From Maratus speciosus (taxonomy: Eukaryota; Arthropoda; Arachnida; Araneae; Salticidae), in the NCBI GenBank assembly GCA_963932465.1, contig OZ010788.1, forward strand, positions 195,922,559-195,986,558: a stretch of 64,000 nucleotides of DNA, read 5' to 3'. This document shows positions 37,260-49,845 of the stretch, one piece after another (the first letter of the stretch is position 1; each line of letters begins with the position of its first letter). The notes under the pieces were generated by a model. The model worked only from the letters and a program-made list of their open reading frames with translations, searched no databases and was not told where the DNA came from. A program made the translations under genes and the position numbers.

Positions 37260-37480
37260 TTTTTCCTTTACTTTCTACAGAAATGGAGTACTTTCGTTGC
37301 CAATATTAAGCAAATGGCTCCAAAAACTAAAAAAAAAATTAATATTTCAATAATAAATGGAGATGCAGTTTTCAAACAAATTGCATTTAAAAGTACTTTT
37401 TTTCAATACGACGGTATAAAAATTGAAAATGTGCGATGCTTAGAAGTTAAAAAAATTGCTATAGAGTATTTAATCATATT
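37260..37480 (-). repeat. Family F repeat, inverted partial copy
   Basis: On the minus strand it shares TTCTAAGCATCGCACATTTT, TTTTTATACCGTCGTAT and TTTTAAATGCAATTTG with 27900-28000. The 103-codon frame at 37215-37526 runs through it and is not conserved in the relatives. Confidence 0.5.
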
Positions 37481-37526
37481 GCTTTGTTTTACGGCTGGCT
37501 TCTGTAAGGTAATGTTATTTTTTTGA

Positions 37527-38856
37527 GACGACACAAAATAAGGTGGGAGAAAGAAATAGCATACCGTACCGGCGGCTAAAAAGAAGCAGTCAAGTGTTAT
37601 ACACATGAATCAAATGAAAACCCAATATAAATATGTATAAATTTATATAACAGACGCAAATGAATACAGCTATAAATGAGCTTATTTCCATTCATCATTG
37701 GAGCAATAAAAGATAAAAAGAAAACATGTCAAACTGTCTTTTAACTGTACATGATGGAACGAACTAAAAACATTTACTTCAAAGCAACTTTATAAATTAT
37801 ATTTCCTTTTTCTTGATTCGGGGCAAATACATACAAATTTCTTGAAGATCCAACTCTTAAACACGCAGTATAAAACTGTCCGTGGGAAAAGCAAGGTGAT
37901 TCCAAGTTGAGTCCAACTGCATGTAAAGATTGACATCTTTATTTCAGTTCTTCACTAAAAATGAGTTCTACGGACCTAAACCTTTGTGAAAATTCTAATA
38001 TACACGCATACACACACGTATATATATATATGGAATAGATTGAAAAATGGCGAAAACAAATTCAGACAACCTCAAAATGTTAAAATATGCCAATATTTCC
38101 ATAATCGGGTTTTTAAACTTATATGACGTTATATATTCACCTACAGACGCCTATTATATTTCCAATATGAAGTAATATTCACTTTTTTTTAAATTCGTCA
38201 AACTATTTATTTCATTTTTATTTTTCACGTGGAAATCTTGCAATAGAAAAGTTATGACGTAATATTCACTTTGTTCTGTAATTCGTCAAACTATTTATTT
38301 CAAAATCATAAGGCAAAATCATAAGACGAAAAGCAATATTTCACCTTGATTCAAACATAAAATATAGAATATAGACTTTAAAAAGCTCACTGGTTGTCTT
38401 AAAAGACGACTAAAATAATAGAAGAGACGTTACAAATTAAAAATATACATTTTATTTAAAACTTCCAACTCCTTTAATTTTCTAATTTCACAGTTTTTAA
38501 GATTCATATTGTATATTTTATATTTACTTCATTTTCATTTTTCACATGAAAATCTTGCAACAGAAAAGGAAATTGTTGTGGTAAGAATTTCACTGTGGAT
38601 TTTTAATTATTGGCAACAGAAAATGCTTAAATAACGAAAAATGTTTAAATTTGATAGAAAATTAACTTTAAATTGGTGTTTTTTTATTCATTAAAAAGCA
38701 ACTATAATTTATTTATTCAGAATTACTTTCGTTGCCTCGGCCGTGTTTCAGAACACATGTACGTAACATTTCACAATTCTGGCTTCCAAACTGTGGATTT
38801 GTATAGAATTACAGACAGACAAATTTTCATTTTTATATATTAGATATACATGTGAA
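37527..38856. other. No gene recognised; one shared repeat segment
   Basis: AT-rich. 38340-38460 matches 19945-20060 (CTTTAAAAAGCTCACTGG, GACGACTAAAATAATAGA). A (TA)n tract lies near 38020. I see nothing else. Confidence 0.45.
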
Positions 38857-39119
38857 CGTAACTGAAAATTTAATAGGTTGGAAAACATTTTATTAAGCCA
38901 TACTTTTTTCTTATTTTAGAATGGGAAGCAGGACAGCAATAAATAAAATATTTTTATTTATTTAACGTATAAAGGAAATATACTTATTTATTTAATGTAT
39001 AAATAAAATATATTTGATTATAAGTTATTAAATTAAATAACGTAACTGAAAATTTAATAGTTAAGAAAATATTTTATTAAAACGTATTTTTTTTTCTTCT
39101 TTTAGAATGGGAAGAAAGA
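38857..39119 (+). repeat. ~78 bp direct duplication, 184 bp apart
   Basis: CGTAACTGAAAATTTAATAG then ATTTTATTAA and TTTTAGAATGGGAAG occur at 38857-38933 and 39041-39119. Confidence 0.65.
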
Positions 39120-39120
39120 C

Positions 39121-39850
39121 AAACTAGTTGGATGTGCCAAGCCCAAAACTTTCTTCTATCTCATGTCAATATTTCATTTTAATTTGTTTTATTAGTATTT
39201 TTATTAGAATTATGCATAAATTTATACACTTTTCGATGGTACAATATTGAACATTGCACAAAAATCACTATTACAGCGCCCCCTTCCGGCAGATTTTTTC
39301 CAAAATCAGGGAGGACCTTCTTGCCATGGCCAAAAACATACACAAAAAATTTGCTTCAATTCTATGCGTAATTTCATACACTTTTCGATGGTGCAGTATT
39401 CAAAGTGCACAAAAGTCACTATTACAGTGCCCCCTACCGGCGGAATTTTTCCAAATTCAGGGAGGACCTTCCTGCCATAGCCAAAAAACATACACAAAAA
39501 TTTTGGTTCAATTCTATGTGTAACTTCATATACTTTTTGATGGTGCAATTTTCAAAATGCACAAAAATCGCTATTAGAGCGTTCCCTACCGGCGGATTTT
39601 TTCCAAATTAATGGAGGACCTGCTTGCTATAGTCAAAAACTTTTAAAAAAATTCGTCCAATTCTATGCATAACTTCATCTACTTTTTGATGGTACAATAG
39701 CGACACACGGACAGGCGGAGAGACAGACATTTTTATAAACATGTTTTTTGGAATCTCTGATCCCTAAAACGTGTAAATCCGTCGAAAACCGGAAGTCGAA
39801 AAAAATTTCGATTACAATACTTTCTTCTATTGAAGATAGGAGAAAGTAAA
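39121..39850 (+). mobile_element. Family C repeat, copy 1, with ~150 bp tandem units
   Basis: It starts AAACTAGTTGGATGTGCCAA and ends ACTTTCTTCTATTGAAGATA then GGAGAAAGTAAAA, like the copy at 53598-54560. The middle holds about 3.3 tandem units of ~150 bp (starts near 39217, 39370, 39520 and 39669), each with CACTTTTCGATGGT-like, AAATCACTATTA and a G/C-rich block GYGCCCCCTACCGGC. Several short frames on both strands follow the repeat and are not genes. The GACAGACA block and CCGGAAGTCGAA near the end recur in many arthropod repeats. Confidence 0.65.
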
Positions 39851-40059
39851 AGGGAAAAAATAATAATTTAAGTGACTATATATTAAAAGATAAAAATTAA
39901 TACTTAAGAATTAATTTCTGAAAGCTGTATTGAAAATCCATTAACTTCGATATTCACTAGATGAGCAAATATATTTTTATTTTACATGTTTTGTCGATAT
40001 CTATAGATATTGAGAAAATATATATCAATAGATATATGTTGATATCGGCGGTATAGTAA

Positions 40060-40456
40060 AATGAATTTCAGTTATTTTCTAAGCGTAGCTGGATGATAAG
40101 GGATTTGCCACAAACTGTCATTTTTTATTAATCAACTTCCATCAAAGGAATATGTATTTAAAATATATCCGCGTGTAGCGTTTAAACAGATGGTTCGATT
40201 TTGATGTTTTTTTATTTGTTCGTATGGGCTCCTTCTGATGTTTCCTTTAAGGATATCTAAAACATATATTAAAAATAACAGTAAAAATAATGAAAATTGA
40301 CAATTTGTGTAAAATTCCTTATCGTGCGGATTCGTTTAGAAAGCAATTGAAATTCAGCTCATTATATCGCCGATATCTTTCTGAATTTTCCCGACGTTCG
40401 CCTGTCGTTTTCATATGAGTACTAGTCAAAAAGTACTAGTCAAGTAATTGTATATA
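40060..40456. repeat. Family D repeat, left part (split by the LTR element)
   Basis: It includes ATGATAAGGGATTTGCC (compare 46373-46390) and, on the minus strand, CGATATAATGAGCTGAATTT (compare 23800-23830). It runs up to CAAGTAATTGTATATA at the left LTR. Confidence 0.55.
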
Positions 40457-40834
40457 TGGGGTGAGACTCCATACATAACTCACAACTCACTTTTAGGACG
40501 AACACTGACATTTATTGAGACGAACACACAAACAAAAAATACAGATATAAACACTCTTCTCGTTCTTTAATTAGCTTAAAGTCTATAATTCAGGACGTCG
40601 TTGAATATTTTTGAGATTTTCTTACGTCGTGTAAATATTCAATCTTATTTCGCCGAAATATGTTCTGTTCTTTTTTAACAAAACCTTGCGTCGTCAAACT
40701 CATTTCGTTCTATTTACTTCTTCTGCATTTCCACTTCACACAGCTTCGTTAAGGCTCGTTTCCTTTTTAATCTCGAAGCGGAAAATACGGGGACACTCAG
40801 TCTGATGCAGGTGTTGCTTGCGAAATTCCCCACA
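40457..40834 (-). repeat. 3' LTR
   Basis: On the coding strand it begins TGTGGGGAATTTCGC and ends TCACCCCA, giving the usual TG...CA. I see two differences from the 5' LTR across 378 bp. Confidence 0.95.
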
Positions 40835-41072
40835 AGCGGCCGTCCTGACATCTGGAGCTGCCGCAGCGACATGTGGTAAAATAGAATCTGAAAAACAAAA
40901 AACAAAAACCAGTAACTGTTCTTAGGGGAAAAGAAAAAAAATTAATCTGCACATCATAGTTGAAGTAGCGTAACATCATATAGAGATTTCTTTGAAAGCA
41001 GTGACTTGTAAAATGTTTATAGCACGCAGAAAGAAAAGATTTAAAAAAAAAAACATTTTTTTTTTTAAAGTT
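40835..41072 (-). other. 3' untranslated region of the LTR element
   Basis: It lies between the polyprotein stop and the 3' LTR. I cannot point to a convincing polypurine tract. The short frames here are not supported. Confidence 0.6.
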
Positions 41073-44000
41073 TCAGTTTTTGTCAGGCCAAGGTTTCATG
41101 TATTCAGCACAGGAGCTAGTATGTATCGGTCCTTCAGTTGATGAGATTTTCGTTACGTCGTAGGTGTCGTTAGACTTCACTTTGATTACTTTATACGGAC
41201 CTAAGAATTTAGATTTCAACTGTAAACCTGGTCCTTGCTGGGTTCTCTTAATTGCTACAAGGTCACCAAGCTTGTACTTACGGGGTTTCTTACGTCGTAA
41301 ATTATAGTGCTTGCGATTTTCTTGTTGAATTTCCAGAATATTCTTCTTGGCTTCTTTACGGAGCTCTTCTCTGTCTTTCATGAATTGTTCTTCGACTGCA
41401 CTGTTTAAGAGGTCAATAATTTGTATATCTTCTTTCTGTTTCATTTTTGTACCAAATAATATTTCAAACGGTGTTCTCTTAATGCTTCTTTGGTAAGTTG
41501 AATTAATGACTTGTTGAACTTTAGGAACATGTTTAAACTATTTGGTCGGTTCGTCTTTGGACATTTTAGAGATTACAGAAATTATGGTGGAATTAAGTCG
41601 CTCTACTTGACCATTGGCACGGGGAAGGCCAGTTGTAACTGTCTCGTGCTTTATATTTTCATCTTGACAATAATCAGCAAATTCTTTGCTTGTAAATGCA
41701 GGACCTTTATCGCTAATGATAATGGAAGGATTGCCAAAAGTATGACTTTATTGTCGTAGTTTTGATATAACTTCGGTAGCAGAAGTACTTTTAGATGGAT
41801 ACAACCAGACGAATTTAGTAAATGCGTCTATTAAAGACAAAATATGTTTATAATTTTTGTTGGTTGTTTCAAGAGGGCCTAAATGATCAATGTGGTAGGT
41901 TTGGAGAGGAGTCTCTTCTTTAGGTAAGGGATGCAATTCACCTTCTTGTTTGCCACGTTTGCGATTATACAAAAGGCATGTTACACAATTTGCTATAATT
42001 TTATCAATTTTATTTGACATATTAGGGATGAGAAATTCTTCGTTAAGGAGTTCTTCACAGCGTTTACGGCCAAAATGTCCTTTGTCATGAACGTGTTTAA
42101 TGACATTTAGCTGCATTTCATCCGGCACAACTATCAGATCGATACCTTTATGATTTTTATGGAGAACGTTATTTTTAAGGAAATAGTTGTCATATGGCTT
42201 TGTTTTCAAAATTTCTTTGATGGCCTGTATATGTTCGTCAGTGCTCTGTGATTGTATGATTTTGGTAGTAAAACTATCTTGAATGATCATACATATTGGA
42301 TTTCTACTTAAAGCGTCGACATGGCGCATGCGTGTACCTTGTCTGTGTTCGATTGTATAGTTATAGTCAGCTAACATTAAAGCCCATCGAGCAATCTTGG
42401 TGCAAAGATCTTTTTTATTCATAGTAAGGGCGAATGCGTTGGAATCTGTGACTATCTTGAAAGGAATACCTAGAATGTAAACGCGAAATTTTTTAAGGGC
42501 TTCTATGACAGCTAAAACTTCTAATTCATAACTCGAATATTTACGTTCGGCATCTGTGGTTTTTTTGCTCATAAAATAGACAGGGTGAAATTGATTGTCA
42601 ATAGAAGACTTTTGAAGGAGGACTGCTCTGTAACCGTCAATAGATGCATCACAGTGAACTTCTGTTTCGTTACTAGGGTTATAAATGCTTAAAACAGGAC
42701 CTGAAGAAAGGATGTGTTTCAGCTGATTAAATGCATTTCGTTGCTGGTCGCCAAAGTGAAATTTAGTGTCCTTTCTAAGAAGATCTGTTAAAGGCTTAGC
42801 TATTAAAGAGTAATCTTGAATGAATTTACGAAAATATGAAGTTAATCCGACAAATGAATGTACATCTTTTATACTTTTAGGTTCTGGGAAATTAAGGACA
42901 GCTTTAGTTTTTAAGGGGGATGGGTGCAGTTGACTATTTTTAATGTGGTAACCCAAAAAATCAATTTCTCGTTGTAAAAAGTGGCATTTTTTGAGATTCA
43001 GTTCTAAACCATATTCGGATGCAGTTGTAAGGACGCGTTGTAATTTCTGGAGTCCTTCGACTTCGTTTTCAGCTGCTATTATGAAGTCATCCATATAGAC
43101 AATAAGTAATTTTTCATTAATGAGGTCTCGAAAAACGTTATAAATATATCTTTGAAACACTAACGGTGCATCGCTAAGGCCATAATTCATATATAACAAT
43201 TCAAATTGACCAGAATGTGTTACGAAAGAAGTATATTTTCTACTATTTTCTTCTACTTCGACATGAAAAAATGCATTTTTAAGGTCAAGAGTAGTAAATA
43301 CTTTTGCAGAATGCAACTGATCAATAATGTCATCAATTATTGGGAGGGGGAAACGTTGTTTATGTGTTTTAGAATTTAACTTCCTATAGTCAACACACAA
43401 TCTATATGAACCATCTTTCTTTTTTACTAGGACAATAGGTGATGAAAAATTACTAGTGCTTTTACGAATAATTCCTTTTTCGAGCCACTCAGAAATTTGT
43501 TTTTCGACGAAGTTTTTCTCTATTTGTGCCAAGTGCCTGGGAGGACAAGTAACAGGTTCTTCGTTTTCCAGATGAATTGATAATTTAACATCAGTTGTCT
43601 TTATTTTTTTAGGAGAATAATTTTGAATAAGTTCTGAAATTTTTAAACGTATTGTTTCATCGGTAATATGAGATAAATCAAGATTAAGATCGTCTAACAC
43701 ATGAGCAATATTAATCAAAAAATTATTGGACGTATCGTCATTTTTCTCGATTTTTTGCATCGAAATATTATTTCCAGAAATTGTTAAAATACTTTGTTGA
43801 ATGATATCTGTACCAATAATAAGATCAAAAGATATGGAATAATCTGGGACTACATAAACATTAGTTGTATAATTAAAATCATCTATCATTATGTCCGTAG
43901 AGAAAAAACCTAGGGGTTTGATTATAGTATTTCCTAATCCAGTTAATGTGATAGTTGAATGTTCAAGGTTCGAAATTGTAGGGAGTTTGCGATAAATACT

Positions 44001-45284
44001 TTCCTTTAGTAAACTTCTTTCACTACCTGTGTCTACCAATGATGTAACATTTACAGACGAAATAATGACTTGTTTGGTCATGAAAGTGTTCGACGTGACA
44101 GTGGAAACATTGGAGGGTTCTGACTTAACTCTAGGCCTCCTTGGTTGATCACATTGAGCCGATGTATGCCCAAAATTCGAACAATTAAAACAACGAGGGC
44201 CTTTATCTTTATGTCTGCATTGGCTACTTTTATGATTCGACAAACCACAATTAAAGCAAAAAAGATCAGATTTTGGTCGAAAGGATTTCTCTTTCACTGG
44301 CATTTCAGGTTTGACTTTACGAAATTTAGTGTTCTCAAAGTCATGTCGAATTTTGTCATAAATTTTGAGCTTTTGCTTGAATTCTACAATGGATTGGCAT
44401 CCATATAACATGGATTTTCTGAAAACAGAGTCGGGTATACCATTTATGATGTATTGCATTAATGCGGAATCCTCGATTTTACCACGCGAGCATATTTGTT
44501 TCATGATAAGAAAATATTCTTCTATTGATTCATTTTCTTGCAATTTTCGTTTATTTAATATATCATGTAACTCGGCAGAATTATAAGTGGTGCTAAATTC
44601 TGATATTAAGAGTTGTTTAAGTTTGTCATATGAATTGATATGAAATTCTGTTTGTGCTAATAACTGGGCTTTTCCTCGTAATGATCTTTTACAAAATATG
44701 AATTTATGAAAGTCAGATAAATTAAACATATTAGTAACATCCTCAAAATTATTAAACCATACATTTATATCACTAAAAGAACTACCATCGAAAGGAGGTA
44801 TTACACTTTCAATATCAGTAAAATTAATAGACGATGGCATAAAACTTTGAACTGGAAATTGCTGCTGTTTGTCAAAATTTGATAATTCAGTGTTATTACT
44901 TGAAGTCATATTATTTGAAGGCAGTTCGGGTTCCGAGCCAGTGTCACTTTCATTTTGTATAATATTATTTTGTAGTAAGATCAAGTCTGAAAGGTATGTA
45001 ACTAATCGGGTTGCGAGATCGTTTAAAGATCCCTCATTATCAATACAAAGTAGATTGCACACTGTAATCAGATCATTTAATAAAAAATCAGTTTGAACTT
45101 TAGTTATTGTATTTTTGAATTCGGTGCTGTCGGTTTGAAAACCGAAACCAGTAAAATCACGTATTCTCTTTCTATTAGATCGATCACCGTCAGCATCAAA
45201 TAGGAATTTATGCAGCAATTTAATTTTATGCGTTCGTTCGTTTTTAAATGCAACTTCCAGTTCAGGTATCTCAACTAACTTCAT
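41073..45284 (-). pseudogene. Gag-pol polyprotein of the Ty3/gypsy element, two internal stops
   Basis: One frame of 1404 codons from ATG at 45284 to the stop at 41073, with in-frame stops at codon 1179 (41748-41750) and codon 1249 (41538-41540). The N-terminal ~330 residues are gag-like. Two CCHC zinc knuckles start at Cys343 and Cys365. The aspartic protease motif DTG has its Asp at 418. The reverse transcriptase catalytic box YMDD is at 730-733. An RNase H Asp is at 879. The integrase zinc domain uses His1066, His1070, Cys1100 and Cys1103. The DDE catalytic triad is Asp1133, Asp1192 and Glu1228 (spacing D-D-35-E). The C-terminus has a GPYKV motif typical of gypsy integrases. The first stop precedes the second catalytic Asp, so the 1178-residue product would lack a complete integrase core. 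Everything up to RNase H is open. Gag and pol are fused without a frameshift. Confidence 0.93.
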
Positions 45285-45371
45285 AATAAAATAATAATAA
45301 TGAACTCACCGTTAGAATAATATCCGGCTTGAATATGATGAATAATTCTAATTAGTAATACTGGTGGGTTA

Positions 45372-45389
45372 ACTGTCACTCTGACACCA
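45372..45389 (-). promoter_or_regulatory. Primer binding site
   Basis: On the minus strand TGGTGTCAGAGTGACAGT lies 5 nt after the 5' LTR. It starts with TGG, the complement of a tRNA CCA end. I cannot name the tRNA with confidence. Confidence 0.75.
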
Positions 45390-45394
45390 ATTTA

Positions 45395-45772
45395 TGGGGT
45401 GAGATTCCATACATAACTCACAACTCACTTTTAGGACGAACACTGACATTTATTGAGACGAACACACAAACAAAAAATACAGATATAAACACTCTTCTCG
45501 TTCTTTAATTAGCTTAAAGTCTATAATTCAGGACGTCGTTGAATATTTCTGAGATTTTCTTACGTCGTGTAAATATTCAATCTTATTTCGCCGAAATATG
45601 TTCTGTTCTTTTTTAACAAAACCTTGCGTCGTCAAACTCATTTCGTTCTATTTACTTCTTCTGCATTTCCACTTCACACAGCTTCGTTAAGGCTCGTTTC
45701 CTTTTTAATCTCGAAGCGGAAAATACGGGGACACTCAGTCTGATGCAGGTGTTGCTTGCGAAATTCCCCACA
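45395..45772 (-). repeat. 5' LTR
   Basis: Same length as the 3' LTR. Differences are seen near 45405 (T for C) and 45550 (C for T). Confidence 0.95.
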
Positions 45773-46480
45773 TATATATACAATTACTTGATTAATACTT
45801 TTGGAACTTAGGGGTGTAAAGAAAATGTTTAACATATTTTTCATTGAAGATCAAGTCACGAAGACAATAATGCGACTAACAATAAATTGAAAAAATATAT
45901 ATTTGCGATTACTATGTGAAATAAAAGTCTTGAAATTGTCTGTAATTGTAGACGATGGCTATGTGAATCTTGTACAAATTTTTTGTTCATTTCTCCTAAG
46001 AATAGCATGTACATGAATCGATATATAACAATTTCTTAAAAGAAGAAAAAATAATAATCCGCATATTTTTTGTTTGTACCATGCTGTGTTTGCAACGCAA
46101 TTTAATGCCACTTTCAAGAAATTTGAGAATATACCGTAGAAACAATATACTGCAATAAATTATAAATATATGAAATATTTGATGTAATATGAACATTTGT
46201 ATAAAACAATTTTTAACTGCGAATGCGCGAATCATAGCAAAGTTTATTTTTCGTAGTAGTCAACTACTATATAGAACAACCATATATAAACGATATCTTA
46301 ATATCCGTGAATTTCAGAAAGATATCGGCGATATAGTGAGTTGAATTTCAATTATTTTCTAAACCTAATGAAATGATAAGGGATTTTCCGCAAACTGTCA
46401 ATTTTTATTAACCAGCTTTAAACAAAGGAGTATGTGTATTTAACATCCACGTGTAGCAAAAAAAATGGCCAAAATTTTTT
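45773..46480. repeat. Family D repeat, right part
   Basis: It continues from TATATACAATTACTTG, the mirror of the left flank. It shares GACTAACAATAAATTGAA with 23350-23390 and GATATCGGCGATATAGTGAG with 23800-23830. The 79-codon minus frame inside is not conserved in relatives. Confidence 0.55.
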
Positions 46481-46790
46481 TTTTAAATAAAAATTGTGGC
46501 CATTTTTTTTTTCCATTCTGACCAGAAAATTAGAGTTCTAACTTTTTACGACTGCTCTTTCATCTTCACCTAACGCTTCATTTATAATGGCTGTTTTATA
46601 ATAATAGAAGCCACCAGTCCACCAGAATAAAATGAAGTAATGGAAATGTCGGGGCGACACTAAATTGTGAAAAAGCAGAATTCTTGTTCTCTAGTATTAC
46701 GTTTAATTTTTACATCGAATGCTATTGTTATATGGTAAATATAAGACTGTAACAATATAAAATAAAATAGTTATTAATTAATATCTATTA
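46481..46790. other. No gene recognised
   Basis: AT-rich, with an AAAATTT-containing inverted stretch at 46459-46512 (AATGGCC...GGCCATT). Nothing codes. Confidence 0.4.
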
Positions 46791-47186
46791 TAGTCCAAGA
46801 GCCGATAGCACAAAAACCTATGTTATCAAGCACAAGAAAAAAACCTTTATTTTATGGAAGAGTAGAAGTAGGGGAATCTAATGATCCATGTCTGCCAGAA
46901 GTGAAGTGGTGCATAAGCCAAAAATTAATACCACCAGTGGTTCACTCGTAGGTTTATCATTGTGTTTGTCCTACAAACAAAGATATGAAAACATGGAGGT
47001 CTGGGAGCAGGAAAACACAATGATAAACCTACGAGTGAACCACTGGTGGTATTAATTTTTAGCTTCTGCACCACTTCACTTCCGGCAGACATGGATCATT
47101 AGATTCCCCTACCCCTACTCTCTCATAAAATAAAGGTTTTATTGTGCTTTATAACATAGGTTTTTGTGCTGTCGGCTCTTGGACTA
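46791..47186. mobile_element. Palindromic MITE, 396 bp, TTA target duplication
   Basis: Two arms of about 160-175 bp are nearly perfect inverted copies, from TAGTCCAAGAGCCGATAGCA to the inverse ending GGACTA. They meet at a ~40 bp loop near 46970-47015. TTA flanks both sides (46788-46790 and 47187-47189). A 3 bp TTA duplication fits PIF/Harbinger-type MITEs. A transcript would fold into one long hairpin. Confidence 0.8.
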
Positions 47187-47189
47187 TTA

Positions 47190-48803
47190 GCTATGTTATT
47201 TATTTCTTATCTATATACTATTAATGAAACTTAATTCATGATTTTTTAATAAGGTATGCAATCTTTTAATTTACGCAGCCTTTTTAACTGAAATATATAA
47301 TTAGAAAAGTTAGAAAAAACGACAAAAATTACCGAAGAACGGCAAGCACGCTCACTTTAATGAGGCTATAAATATGATTTATTTTTATATTTGAGTCTTA
47401 AAACGTATGCAAACACAACGACCATGTAATAAACCACAAAGAAATTAAATTTAATGATTTCAAGAGGAATTTTTATTTTCTTTTTGTGAAACTGATGGTC
47501 GAAAACCTGAGATATATCAAAACCTTTATCTAATCAACCCTTCAATAGCACAGGTTGAAAACATTAAATTATTTATTTATTTATTTTATTTGTTCTTAAT
47601 ATTATAACGTTCAAAGTTTTGAGGAAAATGTTTGGCTGCATTTAAATCCATTAACACTGCATTCGAACTCGTTATAGCAAACTCGGATATAACGTTGTGA
47701 GCGAAAAGATAGAACCTGACTTGTGATATGCAAAAACACTTTCGAAAAACTCAGTTGTAGGATGGGCACTTTCTGCAATTTTTAATATTTTAATTTTAAT
47801 CTTATTTTCTTATACTTCATAACATGTGGTCGTAAACTTGGTTACTGCGAGAACTCTCATATAATGGACAAATGTTATGACTCCTTCGTCCCCTTTATAA
47901 TCAAGTACCACTGTACGTCTTGCTGTATATTCTATGTAAATTTGAACGATAATGAATATTATATGAATAATGGCGAATAGTAAATTAATTTGATATTTGT
48001 TCCTCTTAGATGACGGCTCATTTTTACATAGCTGCCAAACTTCTGGGTTTCATCAGGTTAAAATATTCCTGGTACCATAAAATTTATTTAATCCCTTAAG
48101 CACCACGACGTGCCTGCGAACTCCATGATCTCTTCTTTTTGAAACACCAGAACATATGTGCGTATGTCTTCATTTTAAGTACAGATTGCAATGTTCTAAG
48201 CATGTGTTTTTTGCACCGCTAATTGATATTGGGATTGGTTTTGTACAGGGTTTATAGAAATGATTGTTCTCGCACCCAATATATGATGTTAAGTGTAAAA
48301 AAACACATTATTTTTCCCCCTGTTATTTTGGATGTTCTAGTTGTTTACTTTCAACTTATTATTTTTGCACTTATACTCTAAAGAGAAAGCTGGGTTCCTG
48401 GGGCAGTCATGCCTGTCATCCCTGTTTATTTTTAACTTTATTTCTGTTTGTATAATATAAATAAACTTTTATTTCATCTCCTTAAATTACATGTAATTAA
48501 ATAATTCACATGTAATTAAAAAAATTGATATAAATTACTTTTGACGAAATTTAATGTTTCTGGTATTCAGCATACTATCACTAAACTGTAAACGGTGTTT
48601 TGGGAGTTAATAATGTAGCTTGTTCATTAGTTTTACCAAATAAATTTCATTTCTAAAGAAAAATTTCTGGATCAAACTGTATTTATTTCAATTATAAAAC
48701 CAGAAGGTTGGCAGACATATCATGTTTATGTTTGTTAATTTGTCGAATGCTTTATATGATGTGGTTTCCTGACATATCTGCCTTGAACTACTTGGGATAG
48801 GTT
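47190..48803. other. No gene recognised; possible old Tigger-like piece
   Basis: At about 47660-47930 phrases such as GAACTCGTTATAGCAAACTC and GGATATAACG recall pogo/Tigger-type MITEs, but I cannot set ends. The rest is AT-rich without a supported frame. Confidence 0.35.
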
Positions 48804-49488
48804 GTCCAAATCAGGGGCGTCGCCATGGGGGGGTATGGGGGGGGAGCCTCGCCCCCCAATATATGTGAAGTTGGGAAATTTGAGCTTAGAGTTGGGAAAT
48901 TCTAGATTTTTGAGACATTTTCTTTTTTAAAAGTAATAGTAAAAAAATTTCGAAATTTTTATTGTTTTGGTGATTATTTTGAGTACTGCAACAGTAAACA
49001 AGTTAAATTATCAAAAGAAATACAAAAAGAAATCAGCCACACTCAGTCTATCATTGTATTTTTCAGTTCTACAAAAATATTGTACATCTACCAGACCTAA
49101 ATTTCTCTACTCCTGTCCATCAATAACTGACTAACCAGTTCCTTTATTTCCTTCAAAACTTTGTTCCTTTCTCAAAAATTTCCCCCTACCTCCCCTTCTC
49201 CCCACAAAAGAGAATCCAGCTATTTCAATCCAAAGGGATTGCAGCTTCTTTTGAAAATTGGAGATCACTTGTGACACAACAGAAAGGAATGTAATAACCT
49301 ACTTGAAACACAGCTATGGGTAAGAAGATTTGATGAGTTTTCACAACTTTTTTGCCTAGTTTTGCGATTTTTGGACAATAATCTCATTCTCGTGATTTTT
49401 TTGCCGCAAAAATTAGTTAACCCTTCGCTGTCAAGTAAAAAGCGTTATATGAGCAAATGTGGATATAAGAAGTCGTTAGTTTAGATAA

Positions 49489-49845
49489 ATTTGTCACATT
49501 TTACTTTCATTTGTGTGCCGAAATATATATCAGTCCTGTTCGTTTGATTTAAATTTTAAGCCAAAAGTCCAGTGTTCTGTGTTTAAAGCTGCTCTAAAAA
49601 GTTACTATAAATCTCAGCACGAAGAAACCCTTCATAATAGGAAAAGAGTTTTCGTGCAAGATTTTGGAGCATCTAAAAATCCATTCGAGGATGAAAAAGG
49701 TAAAAAATGGAACAGAATTAATTTGGAACAGAATTTTAGTTTGGAACAGAAATATGACCATGAAAGCAGTCCATCAACTGAGGAAAAAATCGACATGCAC
49801 TGTAACACTGACACGCTGCACTTGAATAAAATTTTGAAGAAATAA
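49489..49845 (+). other. Open frame of about 118 codons inside the hAT element, unassigned
   Basis: The frame is open from 49489 to the stop at 49845. It contains FVQDFGASKNPFEDEKGKKW. The first usable ATG comes only near the end, so as a gene it would have to be an exon. A possible splice acceptor AG lies near 49530. The peptide is lysine- and acid-rich, and I recognise no domain. AATAAA overlaps the stop. It could be a decayed piece of the element's own transposase gene. Confidence 0.25.

Larger units (their letters stand above)
40457..45772 (-). mobile_element. Ty3/gypsy LTR retrotransposon
   Basis: Two 378 bp LTRs in direct orientation flank one gag-pol frame on the minus strand. A primer binding site lies 5 nt inside the 5' LTR (45372-45389). 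The flanking sequence is TATATA on both sides, so the duplication is 4 or 6 bp. Domain order is gag with two zinc knuckles, protease, reverse transcriptase, RNase H, then integrase. Integrase downstream of RNase H is the Metaviridae (Ty3/gypsy) order. No envelope-like frame follows. Two stop codons interrupt integrase, so this copy is probably not autonomous. Confidence 0.97.

Noticed and set aside
37215..37526. 103-codon plus-strand frame
   Set aside because: It overlaps an inverted family F repeat and is not conserved in the relatives at 27.9 and 29.2 kb.
39247..39611. Overlapping frames in the family C tandem units
   Set aside because: They repeat with the ~150 bp unit on both strands. 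This is repeat shadow.
41511..41759. 82-codon plus-strand frame over the retrotransposon
   Set aside because: It is antisense to the integrase coding frame.
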